A stretch of 64,000 bases of DNA, from NCBI GenBank assembly GCA_963513935.1, contig OY740768.1:45564368-45628367 (forward strand), written 5' to 3'. The translations under genes and the position numbers were made by a program. The notes under the pieces are model-generated. The model ran no database searches. It saw nothing but the letters and a program-made list of their open reading frames with translations, and was not told where the DNA came from. The stretch comes from Aphrophora alni (lineage: Eukaryota; Arthropoda; Insecta; Hemiptera; Aphrophoridae). Below, in pieces: positions 1 through 12,389 of this stretch; the stretch's first letter is position 1; every line of letters begins with the position of its first letter.

Positions 1-813
1 TTCTATATAACACTTCATATATGTATTCACTTAGTTGTGATTTGAATCAGTCTAAATGTGTCTCAACACTCAATAGAATTGTTTTCATTTCTCACGATTA
101 AATAAATATGTCTTAGTAAATGCTATATTTTAGACATAACAATGACAACCGCGCAATGTATTGATTGAACACTATTTTTTTTTTGAGTTAGATACTAGGA
201 ACCCCGTTATCTTAACAATCTGTTTGTTTTTATTGAAACATCTGCTTAATGTTACAGATTGGAAAGAATTAAACTGCACAGAATATACTTTGAACCTTGC
301 GTGGGATTACAAACACATGACCTCAGGCGGAACGTTTCATCACAGAATTATTGCCTATAACTACTAAACACTTAAAAATATTTACTTCTATCACAATTTT
401 AGAGTTGCAAAATTCCTAATTTGGCATAATCACAAAAGTGTAGTTTCTTTAAATATTCAGTACTACATAAAAGGGCTATCATCTACAATTATTGTTGCTG
501 TGCAAGTTGCCTACTTTTAAAGTGTCTTTTAACTATGTGCATTCTTATACGATATTATTACTATTTTTAATATGATTTAAAAGTCATATTTCGTATACTG
601 TTAACAGTCTTATCATACAGAAATCTAATAAAATATTCTTTAAATGTGTACCTGTTGTTATAGTAAAGTTGAATTCATAGTAATGAACCATTATCTCAGA
701 GATCAATAATTATAAATTCTATGTTTTGTTGATTATATTAAATGTTGAGCTTGACTTATGAGAAAAATCATACAGTTATAGTTTGATTGGATGTAACTAT
801 AACTCGTTTGTTA
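1..813. other. AT-rich DNA, no gene seen
   Basis: I see no motif-bearing reading frame, exon-like island or repeat structure here. Short open frames occur but start at non-ATG codons and have the Phe/Ile/Lys/Asn-rich composition expected of translated AT-rich DNA. Confidence 0.6.
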
Positions 814-920
814 TAGTTATAGTTATAGTTTGATTGGTGTAGCTCGTGTATCACTGAAGAGGAAGACCTTGTCGTTGAAACGCGTCTGATAATTAGGCGT
901 ATTTTTTGTGAGAATTGTGT
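814..920 (+). mobile_element. Penelope-like element terminal-repeat fragment (solo)
   Basis: This stretch aligns by eye with 40250-40370: both contain 'tagttt(g/a)att', 'gtagctcg', a TGAAGA box, 'AAACGCG' and a closing 'TTTGTGA'. The second copy lies a few hundred bases downstream of recognisable PLE coding sequence, so I infer that both are PLE-type terminal repeats (pLTR). No PLE coding sequence accompanies this copy, so it appears to be a solo or truncated terminus. It carries the hammerhead-like fold listed separately. Confidence 0.5.
849..891 (+). ncRNA. candidate type I hammerhead ribozyme
   Basis: Core boxes appear in the required order: CTGAAGA at 854-860 (fits CUGANGA), GAAA at 877-880 and GTC at 884-886. 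Helix I can form from TATCA (849-853) and TGATA (887-891), five pairs directly flanking the core. Helix III is minimal: A880-T885 and C881-G884 with a two-base loop. Helix II (861-876) is the weak part: GAC (865-867) pairs with GTC (871-873) and AA (863-864) with TT (875-876), leaving G874 bulged and GG 861-862 unpaired. The predicted cut is after C886. PLEs are known to carry hammerheads with a short helix III in their terminal repeats. Activity here is inferred. Confidence 0.5.
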
Positions 921-3900
921 TCTGTGTGTTTGTTATGCTGTTTTGTTGATTACTTATCTGTGTAATAGATGTAAATATTTTAATACAAGATTTTTTCAGA
1001 TCAGACGTTTTTTTTATTTTAAGATTTTTTTTAAATTTGTTCATATCATACTCAAAAATTAAATTATTTTAGAAATCCTCATTTTATAATAATAATAATA
1101 ATAAAGTACCAATGAACCACACACTAAGTATCAGCTTACTATCCTTAGAAAATCCTGAGAAATATTGTCTCAAATATTTAACATAGGTTAGATGCAAAAT
1201 ACCCGATTCCTCCCCCAAAGAGTTATTGTTAAAGCATTTTTGATGTCGCGATTTTGTAAAATTCTATATTTATGACAGGAAGGACGCAGATAATGTTTAG
1301 AATATCTAAATTATATTATATTGTATTGTATTTTATTTTCATCTTGTTATTGTCTCCTGGAAACCGGTGACTCGGCACAAGTTAAGATAAAATTCTACAA
1401 AAATAAAAATATAAATATAAACCATATATACTTCACTACTTAATATATTAACAAAGTGATATAAACATATAATATCAAATCGATTCCAACAAATCACTCC
1501 AATGCGACTTCAATATACAACTTTTAAAGCACCAAATTACTCTTCAATCGAGTTAAAAACAATTTATCTAAGATAGCATCTGAGTGAACTCTGGATAACT
1601 ACCAAAAGAACCTTTGTTTTAAATATTTTATTGAACCGTATTCAACTTAAATAGACATAGTAGAGAAGCATTTCAACCTCTGTCTTGAAACATTTTAAAA
1701 ATAATTTGTCTGTACTGTCTTCTGTTTGAGAATGTTTTCGTTCATGAGTGTAGATTAAACATAAATATAGGCTAGATATACATACATAAATAAATATGTT
1801 ATTTATTGATTACGAAATAACGCAGTAATGAGGTATCAGTTTATTCCTTGTAATTAAAATTTAACTTGATTGTAGGCTATCTATAAACCTCTCGGTAAAA
1901 AAAAAAAAGCATAAGACAACCTAATTTAGTATTCTTATAAACCAAATTTAAAATAATTTCATTTTTCCATCTCTGGCCATTTCTTCAAAGTTATTCCATA
2001 AAAACGTATGATTTTTATATTTATATTTTTCTCTCTTAAGTTCCATTAAAGCAAAGTGGGGTTTTATTAACCAGACATTCCATGCGCATTTCATACATAC
2101 ATGGTATTCACGAGAACTTTAATTAGGAACTGGTGTTATTTGCAAATTTCTCCGGCAGAAATGCTTGGCACTGCAATAATGAAACTTCCGACATTCGGAA
2201 CTATGAAAAATCCACTATCATACCCATCAGAGTAATTTGACAGATCTTTTTGGCTGACTGTGTTTGTAAATGTATATGGATGGTAACTATAAGGAGGACG
2301 AAATTAAGAACCTATTTAAATTTGTGAAGTTTCGTATAGTGTCTCGGTTTTATGAACTGTTTGGCAAGTACGTTGAACAGAATATTTGGTACATTTAAAT
2401 TTGGATGTTTTCCATTTCAAAATTTCAAAAATTTCCTTTAATTTCCCTTCTAAAAAAAACGTTATTACCATTAGTTTCACATTGTATGGTTTACTTTGTA
2501 GTTCCAAAATCTACAAACAATCATATCCAAAGATATATACCACAAAATAAATAATATTGAAGAAATACCAAAACTACATAATTTTAAAAATTACTTTCGG
2601 CAACTAAAGTTGTGGAGTTAAAGTTCTTATTATTCTGGATGTTAATGTTATTTGATTAAAATATATTTTATGATAAAAATACAGACTCCTCGGTTAATCT
2701 CCTCAACAGTGATAACTAGGTCAAGTGCTAAAGTTTTGTAAAGGGGATAAAATGTGGTTCACCCTGATAGATTATTAAGTTGCTATCCGTCTCTACACAA
2801 ACCAAATTTTATATAATTGACTAGTAGAGGCTCTCGTGAAAAATATTGTTTACACTCCTTATAGTGAAACGTGTGATGTTACTAATATTTGCATTTAGTG
2901 GTAGATATTTTCACTCTTCGATTTTTAGTTTGAGTGTTATTTCCAATATGGCCCTAGGCTATTTTGAAATTCACTTCTATATTTTTCACTTGATAAAGGA
3001 GATTATTTATACTCTTCAAACATCATGTGTTAGTTTTTATATACAAAAATTATGACAAATGTCCACTTAAACTATGTCAAAATTAAATTCTACCTCTAAA
3101 AGCCGGAGGTTTATTAGAAATTTAGTCAAATTAAGCTTCTACGTTAGATATCACTATTGGTTTCAAAATGGAGGCAGTAAAAAATAATTGGGGAGTTATA
3201 AAGTAATCTGGAAACTTAATTAGGAAACAATTATGGGACTTAACTTATAACAACTTAATTTGGGAAACTTTACCATCTACTTTTCAATAACAAATTCCAT
3301 TGAAACTTAGTTTTATGTAGCTTAATATTACTTGAGTGAGTTCCATACAGGTTGAGTTCTATGACGAGAGAATAGAAAAGCTGTAGTCACAGTACAAGTA
3401 TCATAAAGTAGGAGGTGTCTATCTTCAAAAATAATGTAGATGTGCATTTAACTTTTATATATAACATTTTTTTATCTGTATTTAGTTTCTTTAAGTGGCC
3501 ACAAGAAAAATAATTTCTGAACAGCTATTGTAGTAATGTAATATGATCAAAAGCAACAGATATTTTATGTTTAATAGTTATTGGTATTTATTTTGTAATT
3601 AATTATCGTCTTTCTTTATAATAGAAATTCATGTTAAACCCTATGGAATGAAATGGTTGACAAAGGTCTTTATTGTTAACCCAGTAGTGGTTCTACTCTT
3701 AATTGAAATGTAATTTCCTCACCAAGGGGGTCATTATATCCTTGATTGAACGTTGTGAGAGTGAGAGCAAGAGCACAGCGGTCGTATTAATTTAACTGTT
3801 AATTAATGGACAACGTTGCAAACCTCTGCTCTTTCAGTAAAAAATACTCTCTTGTTGAATATCACTGTAGTATTTTGCAAAACATAAATCAAAATGGTAT

Positions 3901-5532
3901 TGACTATGTATGTTTATATAAAAAAAGTCTGGCGTTTTCTTTTTTTTTTTTGGCAGTTAGATTTTTCTCAAATCATGCTTTACACACAAAATTGAACGTC
4001 TTAAGATCTATCTTTAAAAATTACTACATATTACCCAAAACTTCGAAACGACAGTAATTTGGATTTTAGAAAAAGCCATGAATATTTTAAGCATAAAATT
4101 AGCAGTCAAATGCAATTTTTGTTTGGCTTTTCTTTATTTTAGATTAGTGGCGTATCATTGTTGGAGTTATTTTAATTATACTTGTATAGTAATGATTCGA
4201 ATTTACCCCTAACCACAATCACTGGAAAATTTAAAATAAAACAATTATTTGATTAATTGTTCTTTATTTATTTTTTCCACTAAATGCCCTAATGTACATT
4301 TCGATAACATGGAGGCAGTTAAGGTCTTGCTTCTAAACTAAACTAAATCTAAACTTGCATATCTAATGTTAAACAACATTGTGAATTTCACCATTGTGCT
4401 CAACAAGATTGTATCTATACTTGTATAGTTAAAACTTTTGAAGTGGGTTTATATATTTAAAAAAGTATATTTATTTAACAAAATTAGTGAAAAAAAATTT
4501 TTTTTTAATCAGTTTTCCAGCCTTTGTGTGTAATTTTGTGCGTGTGCTTATATGTTACAGTTTGTTCAAACATGATATTTGGTCTTATGACGACATTCAA
4601 GAAATATGTAGGTACGTGTGAGAATGTGAGTTTGTCTCTTTTTATTTTACTATTAATAAGTTTAATATCTAACCAATAATTTTAAGCTCGTTAGCTGTGA
4701 ATGTGTTCGTGGATAAACAACGAACATAATTAATATTAACTGAAAGATACAAACTTGACAATAGTATATTTTTTCGTCCACTATGGCCATTTTTGATACA
4801 TTTAAATAGTGAAATCATATGCCATGCTATAAATCAATTATTTGAAATATCAAGAAAATAGTTTTTAGACACACAGTCTAATATATTAAGTTTTTAGACA
4901 AAAACTAATTGTATTAGATCTGATATTATAAAGTGATGTTTTCTATCTTGTTTTAAAAGAAACTTAATATGTATATTTAATAAAGTTTACAGCGGAAACA
5001 TACGCTAATTTTATCTTCATTTAAAAAAATTGCTTCCAATATATTTGCAAATAAAGTTCTCTTCGGTGCCTTTTAACTAGATGAAATCAATGGCCCTTAA
5101 TTACAGGATAGCAATCAATTACACAACAACTAACAAAGTTACCTACCGAGTTATAACTTTAAATCAATATAAAGTAGTTAAAATCTCCACGTGCTGTTGG
5201 TATCGGAAGGAATTTAGGTCAAATATGGGGTAAATTTTGCGTTTTTACAAAAAGAGACCATAGACACAACGTGGTCATCCTCCATTCTCTATTCATTGAA
5301 ATACAATAAATATTAATTAATGATTTTTTAAGTTACTAAAAGTTATTATCCTAGATAATTTTTGAATAAGGCTGCAAATGACGTTTAAGAGCAAAGTAGC
5401 ACTAAAGTTAAATTTGTATAATTTTCAAAATAACCACTTTCAGTTTATTAACTCTAACTCACTAGTTTTAATCATGTAATAATACAAATATAACGTAATA
5501 ATAATAAATTGTAGGTCTTTGTATTTACGAAA

Positions 5533-5536
<4 letters not shown>
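921..5536. other. AT-rich DNA, no gene seen; short (ATA)n at 1087-1105
   Basis: No transposon protein motif, tRNA or convincing exon is visible on either strand. A short (ATA)n run lies at 1087-1105. The ORFs at 2846-3055 and 3806-4057 are short and hydrophobic or AT-biased, without recognisable domains, and are probably chance. Confidence 0.5.

Positions 5537-5569
<33 letters not shown>
5537..5569. repeat. (AT)n microsatellite
   Basis: Pure AT dinucleotide run abutting the end of the long dispersed repeat that follows. Confidence 0.95.
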
Positions 5570-5571
<2 letters not shown>

Positions 5572-5574
5572 TAT

Positions 5575-6480
5575 TTAATCATTTCTTAAATGAAGAGAAA
5601 ACAAAGATCCCTCTCTTTCATGTTTCCTATCAGGTCTCTCTTGACCAACTCTTTTTCTTTTCCGACTCTGACGCCATTGGAGTATTTGAGGCCTAATGGA
5701 CTTTCTTTAATATCCTTTTCTCTATTTTTTACAAGGCGATAATGACCGACAGGTTTTTCATCTTCAAACAACTCTATTAAAATTACCTATCTATTATTTG
5801 TGTTCATTTGGTGAAATATAATTATATTAAAACCGTTACACTCGTTTAATATTTAAAAATGAGTGTTTTTAGATAATATAAAGAGCTACAAAATGATATT
5901 TTACAGGTTTGAAAGTTTTTGTCCACCCTCTTACCACATAATATATTCATCATTCCTACTTGCGAGAGTAATTGTGTATCATTTATAGCTCACGAGTTTC
6001 AATAACGGTATTTTTATTGTATGTGTGGTATTAGAAAATGTACACTCGTCTAATATTACAAAACGTCTAATCATAGTCAGATCTGAATATTAATTTGTTT
6101 GCAGGCTCTTCTGTTGCTCTGTATTTTCTCGTATTTATATATTCCTATTATGTGTTCGTGTGCGCTCGTGGGTAAAACCTGGTGTCAAGTATCGTTCTAC
6201 TTAACCCCATTATTACACTAAAATTAGGGTTGACTTTAATGAGGAGTATATTTTGAGTCATTTTATATTTGTATATTACGGATAAATTAATTAAATACAA
6301 GTGGACAACTAATATAGGATTGTCAACCAATGAGAACACGAGTAATCCCATTAATTACAAAAGATACATTGTGCTGTGACCTTTGCTCTTTACATCACGT
6401 GCGTGGCTTTCCTTATTTAGCCTTCGTAAAACAGGTTATGATAAACATATTACGATTATTGTAAACATACGCGTATAATA
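5575..6480 (-). repeat. dispersed repeat family R1, copy A (~900 bp)
   Basis: Read on the minus strand, this aligns along nearly its whole length with the plus strand of 24990-25890. Shared landmarks, in minus-strand order, are 'GGTCACA..ACAATGTATC', 'ATGGGATTACTC', 'AATTAATTTATC.GTAATATAC', a TATAAATA box, 'AATATTAGACGAGTGT', 'TTGTTTGAAGATGAAAA' and 'GAGTTGGTCAAGAGAGAC'. The 3' portion contains a 61-residue open frame (5586-5771, charged, beginning MFEDEKPVG) that is broken by stops in the 25.8-kb copy. Further partial copies lie at 24580-24700 and 56925-57060. No terminal inverted repeats or protein family were recognised. The internal TATA box fits an LTR or pLTR, but this is inference. 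Confidence 0.7.
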
Positions 6481-7186
6481 TGAGCTCTTTTATTTTATTA
6501 TCTATGTAGTTTAAAAAGAGTGAATGTTAATATAAAGCTATACTTTGCTTTCTTTTGAAATATTTAAATTCCAAAAGCAAAACATAATTACCTACGAAAA
6601 TTAATTATACTTCAAATATATAAAGGAATACATGTAAACACGGAAATACTAGGGTATGTATACTATTTATCAAAATACGTACAATATAATATGTTGTTGT
6701 TGTTTTATTAATAATTTTGATCAGGATATTGCAATGGTATTATTGTGGTTTTTAACTAATAATCAGCAATAATAATTTAGAATATGATAACATATAATGC
6801 TTACAATTCATTTGTTTTATATTAGCTATCAGTCTACAATAATGGGGGGGGGGTAAGACACGTAAAACAATCAAGATTAAGGCTCCTTAACCTTGCTGCT
6901 ATAGATAAGGGTAAATGGTTCCCAAGTCTGAAATAGACTAGACTATCTGACATCGTTAAACTAAAAAATAATAGATATGTTTAATATTGCAGGAGGCAAA
7001 AAATATCTGGAATGGTTATATTATTATTGAGTAATGTCAATCTTGGTTGACTTACTATAAAAAATATATTACTTTTTTGGATTCATCGAAGTTAATAAAA
7101 TTTTAACAGCCACCCATTTTCGTTAATTTTCAACAATTAGATTATGGAAATCTAGCATTCTTGTGTGTGTGTGTGTTTTAAATGGA

Positions 7187-7189
<3 letters not shown>
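6481..7189. other. AT-rich DNA with a 10-bp G run
   Basis: No gene or recognisable element. A poly-G run lies at about 6844-6853. Confidence 0.55.

Positions 7190-7254
<65 letters not shown>
7190..7254. repeat. (TA)n microsatellite
   Basis: About 65 bp of uninterrupted TA dinucleotide. Confidence 0.95.
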
Positions 7255-7255
<1 letters not shown>

Positions 7256-9813
7256 GATAGAGAAGAAAATTATAGTTTAATGCTTTGGTCATTGGTTGCC
7301 ATTAAACAGTAGTCTCAAGATATAGAACATTTGGGTTATAAACAAATAATGTATAAAAAAAATAAACTTATAAATAGATCAATACACAAAATTCATCTTT
7401 TACTAGAACAAAAGATATAAATTGCAGCAGTTAAAAAGTAGCCGAATTGGTCTACTCACCCAGTTTGTTGACGAAAAAGAAAAACACAAGGAAATACCAG
7501 TTTATTATAAAATAGTTGCGCTATCTTTTTCTGGAATTTCCTGACATACGTACAAATTTTTGAAATAAAAGTGTCGATAGTGGAATATGGTCAGTGACTT
7601 TGAAATTAACCAAATAGTTTATTTAGAGAGGGGGAAATATATATCAATAATGAGACGGGTACAAAATCGAAATTTTGATTTCACGAGGTAAATTTCAACT
7701 CTCAGATAAAGAAAATTTGGAATTAGGAATATTTATGAATGATATTATGTGAAAACGGAATTACACTAAAATAAAAAAAAAATGTGACCAAATGATGTTA
7801 GACAGTGGAAAAAGGAAAAAAAAATTCACGTATAGTTATGATTTTAATCCCTAAAATAAAACCGGAAAACCTCCGTCTTTGCTGCTACGATCTGCAAAGC
7901 TATGCTTATGGGGGGGACCTTTGGGGAACAAGGTAGAAGGACATTTGGTTTAGTTATTTAATGTTCCGAGGATCTTTTAGTTAACAGATTACTGAGCTAT
8001 CCACCTAACACTTCACTTAAACTGGAAACTTAGTCTCACTTGGTCAGCCATTTTTACGAGCCCCCAAAAACTACAACTAATTTACTATAATTAGGTTAAT
8101 TATAATTATATTAGCATAACTTACTCGTTAAAGATACTGTAAGAGGATAAATTGAACTTTCACTATACCGAAAGTATTGAAGAAGAAGAAAAATCAATAT
8201 TTATTGTCTATAAATTACGTAATTTCTAAACATATGTTAATTTTTTTTAACACAGTTATTAACTTGTAGATGGTTGTCTTTGAATAAATGACGAACAACA
8301 CTTGAGAGTAAAAATTTAATAAAGAAACACAGTATGTAAATAATAATTACTGTAATTTATTATTAAACATAATATAATACTGAAGCAATAGCATGAAACA
8401 ATAGAAAACATATATTTGGTTTTAATATTGAACCACTTCAAAATCCCAGTTAAATATTTATCTTCTCTAATTTTAAAGGAGTTCCTTATTATGATACGTT
8501 ACAAAAATAGCCATTTATGGACAATATTCAAAGGTTAGATCCAGGACTTCAAAATTGTATTTCTGAGCAACAGAATGAGAAATAAATAATAAGTTCTAAA
8601 GAGAATATCCATTTAAAATGCAATGGAATGTTTGTGTCATCAGTTTATTTATTCTATATAATTATCGAACAATCTATAAACTCTAACGAACAAGCTGAGA
8701 AAGAAAATTTAGTGAAATTCATTATACTGGAAATAAACAATGACTAGCTATTCACTAAAGTAATTGACAAAAGACTTTCCGATAATTGAACTTGGAGAGG
8801 AATACAAATTCAAATAATTCCCCATTAAAGGTTTAAATAATTGAATACAAGAGTACAAGTATATTATGTCGTCTGTTCATTAGAGTTAGAAACGTGTGTA
8901 TAGTGACAATTAAACATTTGTCGTTGATTGCGGAATGATTCTTTAGTCATTGGTTTTAAATTAAATTAAAGTTATAAAGTTAGTACTTCCTATCAATAAG
9001 GTGTGCCATCACACAGATTAAAATGTTATGTTTGAGTTCTGTTCCATAAACGCTGTAAAACACTGAAGATCATATTTTGGATAAACAACCCTTCAAATTA
9101 CTGGAATGGCCTTTTGTTGATACCAATTTTCTTGATATTTTCAGGATCTTAAATATAATATTAAAATATAACGTGAATTGTAATGTTAAATTTAATCAAC
9201 CCGTGAGTGATTCTAGCTTTTGTATTGAGGTCATTCATGCATCATGGTGATGGTATAATGAAATAAAAAAAAAGGATTTTAATTAATTCTGTATGTTTAT
9301 TTCGTTGACAGCTTTAATAATAGAGATATAAACAAACACAGTTGTTTAAAATGTCGGCGATGTTATGAAACGTACACTGTATATAATCGAAAATGACCAT
9401 TCACGAAGAAAATTCATTTCACTGTAAAACTACGAAAGTAAAACTTCAACAACCTTTACAACTTTAGATCAAATCCTTTTTGTCATGACTTGTTAATATA
9501 AATTAGTTTGTATTGGTAATGAAAACATAAAAACAGATTCACGAAGTAATAAAGTTAAGCTTCACTCGCATGTCAAATGAACTTAATTATATTTTCTTTG
9601 TATTATTTGAATGAATTATTATTTTGTTTCAAGAATTCTTTAACAACAACTAAACATTTAACTAAGTTTTATGGTTTGTAGTAATAAATCTGGTTTTCCT
9701 AAATATTCTGTACTTTAAAAATAAGGTTTTATTATTTTAATATTTATAAATCCACCCTCCTTTTAGATTAAAATATATATTCATGATTTCTATAGATGTG
9801 GTATTGATCTCAA
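7255..9813. other. AT-rich DNA, no gene seen
   Basis: Neither strand shows a transposon motif or exon-like island. A slightly GC-richer patch at 7860-8060 contains a G7 run and no open frame of note. Confidence 0.5.
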
Positions 9814-9886
9814 AATATTTAATCTACCATTATTAGAAATGAAACACAGGTTACAAGTTATGACATCCTAAGCTGTATTATACAGA
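9814..9886. repeat. dispersed repeat R4, copy 1
   Basis: Matches 16061-16140 in the same orientation: 'TTTAATCTA.CATTATTAGAAA', 'CA.AGG', then 'GACATC/AACATC' and 'GCTGTAT'. It abuts the outer end of the mariner remnant that follows. Confidence 0.5.
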
Positions 9887-10115
9887 GTATCCCATATAAA
9901 ACGCAAACCATCCTAACCTCATATTAGTAGGTATATATAAATAAATAAAAATGTATATGTAGGTTATTGAATAAATTATTTTATTATCAAATTTTCCACT
10001 ACCTTAAATTCTGGAAGTGGTTACCATCTTCGTGAATACAAGCTTCTACCCTTTTTACTGCGCTTCTTGCAACTTTTTTTAGAGTTTGTGGCTGGATCTT
10101 TAATACAGCTTGTTT
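9887..10115 (-). pseudogene. mariner/Tc1-superfamily transposase, C-terminal fragment plus 3' terminal repeat
   Basis: On the minus strand an open frame from about 10115 to the stop codon at 10001-9999 contains the segments QPQTLKKVARSAVKRVEACI and HEDGNHFQNLR. This fits the usual mariner-type C-terminus (helical segment, then Cys-Ile, then a Gly-x-His-Phe ending just before the stop). The catalytic DDE region is not recognisable upstream. About 100 bp beyond the stop the sequence ends in 'GGGATACTCTGTATAATA', resembling the common mariner terminal repeat 'GGGACACCCTGTATA'. I interpret this as the 3' end of a decayed copy whose 5' part is lost. Subfamily cannot be decided from this fragment. 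Confidence 0.7.
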
Positions 10116-10260
10116 ATTATTGACTTCAGTATTGTTTCATGTACAACTCAAACAAAATACTGTGAAATAACAAAATTACCAAACGAAAGAGCGCTGAGTT
10201 TCGTCTTTCCAACAATATGAGAATTATTACAAATATTAAATCAAATAAAAAAAAATTGTT

Positions 10261-10643
10261 TTAACATGCCACGTTTTTAAAACGGACTAAAAAGTATAAA
10301 ATAATTGTTCATGACCCTTCTACAATTTTAAAGGAGGATTGTTAGTGGCTATAGATATATTTGGAATACTTGGAGAGAAAAACGTGGGGCGCAGCCAATC
10401 TACGATAGTTAAGGAGGAGTAAATAAATTAAATTACCGTGAATCTCATTTCCGATTCACTGAAATTAGCTGTGAATCCATCCGGATTGTCTACTTGTATT
10501 ATTTACTGGCTGCGCCCCACATTTTTTCCTTCAAGTATTCCAAATATATCCATAGCCACTAACAATCCTCCCTCAAAATTGTAGAAGGGTCATGAAAAAT
10601 TATTTTATACTTTTTAGTCCGTTTTAAAAACGCGGTATGTTAA
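10261..10643. mobile_element. palindromic MITE with ~137-bp terminal inverted repeats, TTAA-flanked (piggyBac-like?)
   Basis: The arms at 10261-10397 and 10507-10643 are reverse complements with few mismatches. Landmarks are 'GCCACGTTTTTAAAACGGAC', 'CATGACCCTTCTACAATTTT', 'GGATTGTTAGTGGCTATAG' and 'GTGGGGCGCAGCCA'. Each end carries TTAA (10261-10264 and 10640-10643), the target site of piggyBac transposases. Because TTAA is itself palindromic, and the arm pairing runs through it, the target-duplication reading is suggestive only. The ~109-bp centre contains a smaller hairpin (GTGAATC...GATTCAC). There is no coding capacity, so the element is non-autonomous. Confidence 0.8.
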
Positions 10644-10762
10644 AAAAATATATATTTGGTTTATTATTTTCTATTTTTTAGTCTTATGTCCACGTGAAAG
10701 ATTTCAATCGGTTTTGTATATATTGATGAGACTCTGACAGGAACATATATAGGAAATTCCAA

Positions 10763-11059
10763 TTACATTTCATATCCTGTTTTTGCGTCTCGGGAGTTTC
10801 GCACATTAGTTTTTTTTTCAGAATGGCGGCAAGAATCACTAGCAAGCCGAGCAGCACGCGCTTCGGGAGCCTCGTTTACTCTTGCTTGAGCATGTCGATG
10901 CACGTCATCGGCAAGTCGAGATGAATTTGCGTCCCCCGTTTCACGAGACCTCGCTAGAGCCTTTCGTTTCTTATCATTTTCAAGTCCGATCTTGCGATGT
11001 TCTTCGGGACGTTCTGTAGCTCGCTTACATTTATATTTATATTTATATTTAGCAGGCAA
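10763..11059 (-). pseudogene. charged-repeat (STPR-like) protein fragment, possibly of a Helitron-type element
   Basis: The minus-strand frame is open for 98 codons in a clearly GC-richer island. It has no ATG start; the first available codon is TTG. After a (YK)n stretch encoded by a tandem 'AAATAT', it shows imperfect ~23-residue units rich in Arg, Ala, Glu and Asp. Compare RLADDVHRHAQARVNEAPE with RLASDSCRHSEKKTNVRN and the earlier ENDKKRKALARSRETGD. Such units resemble the STPR repeat domain and the N-terminal repeats seen in some animal Helitron/Pif1-helicase proteins. No helicase or Rep motif is visible nearby. It could be a host STPR exon, but the absence of a start and of flanking exons favours a mobile-element remnant. 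Confidence 0.45.
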
Positions 11060-12385
11060 AATATTTTATATGAAAACAATACAAAACATTTTATAAACTA
11101 TAATAATTTATCTTTTTCCCCATTTTTTTTAAGCAGACATATATTTATGACGAAACTCTAACATTATATTCGTTTTATAATTTAATTTGTTTTATTTAAT
11201 TATGTGTTTTATAGGCTATATAATAACTCAGAGTTTAACCAAATAGTGGGCTCAAGTAGTAATACAGTCTTTTGACATCAAATTGAGTGAAGTTTAAATG
11301 TAAAATTACCTTTGTCAAGCACATTAGCTGAAAAAAAAAACGCAATCACTAACGTTACAATCCGATCTAAAGCATGTAATGATTGTATTGAAGCATCTCT
11401 AAGTAGTTGGTGATGATTGTTATAGAAATAATTTGAGTGATTTATTCGTTCGCACTCAATGGATTGGGTGATTATTTTAGTGGAGTGACGGCAATGAATA
11501 CGATCCTCAATCTCTAACCATTGTTTTTATAAAATTATTACAATTTACAAACCGTAGTATATTTAAACTGCTTCCATCAACAGATAACATTAGCATAGTC
11601 ACAGAAATTTATGTTTTAAAAATACAGCTTCCTACACATTATTACTTATTATCAATTCTTGTTTAAATTTTCCTTTTTATTTAATATGCACAAAGAGAAA
11701 AGTCAAGTTAAAAGATCATTATTTATGAAGTATTTATTTAAACTTGCAAATAAACTTTCGATACACTTAATCTTTACTCCTCTTCATATTGATTACATTG
11801 TCTGTAATACTTAAAAATGTTTTAAACATTGTTTTGTAATAAAGCTTATTTCAAAGAATTTTTTTTTTACAATTTAGGCGATAATTTAAAGTTTGTTTGT
11901 TAGGCATAGTCCGACCGCTTTTTAAACTCAATGTTAACAATGTTTCGGAAAAATCACTTAGGATAGACTCCCACTTTTTAGTATTTTTAAGATGGCCCCT
12001 TTTTCAAATTCCGCACAAGTAATTTTTATTTGAATTAAAAATAAAATATTTTTATTAATTTTAAAATATTTCATGTTTTATTATAAATAAAAATATTACA
12101 AAATATTATTTATTTTGTGTATAGGACTAATATCTTAAAATCCCTGTGTAATACTTTGAACGGTATTTGATATATGTGACAGTAAACTTTAAAAATTTGA
12201 TTTTTCGAAATATCTTAGTAAACTTAAAAGTCAAAGGTCTATTTTTATTTAATTTTTAATATTTATTTATTATTATGAATGAATTTACATGCTTTTAATT
12301 AGTTTATTTGAATCACAGCATTGACAAGTGTCCAATGCATAGATTTTATAGTTTTATTTTACTTAATACATCTAAAAAATAAAAC
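11060..12385. other. AT-rich DNA, no gene seen
   Basis: No motif-bearing frame and no clear repeat in either direction. A poly-A run lies near 11331-11340. Confidence 0.5.
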
Positions 12386-12389
12386 TAAC

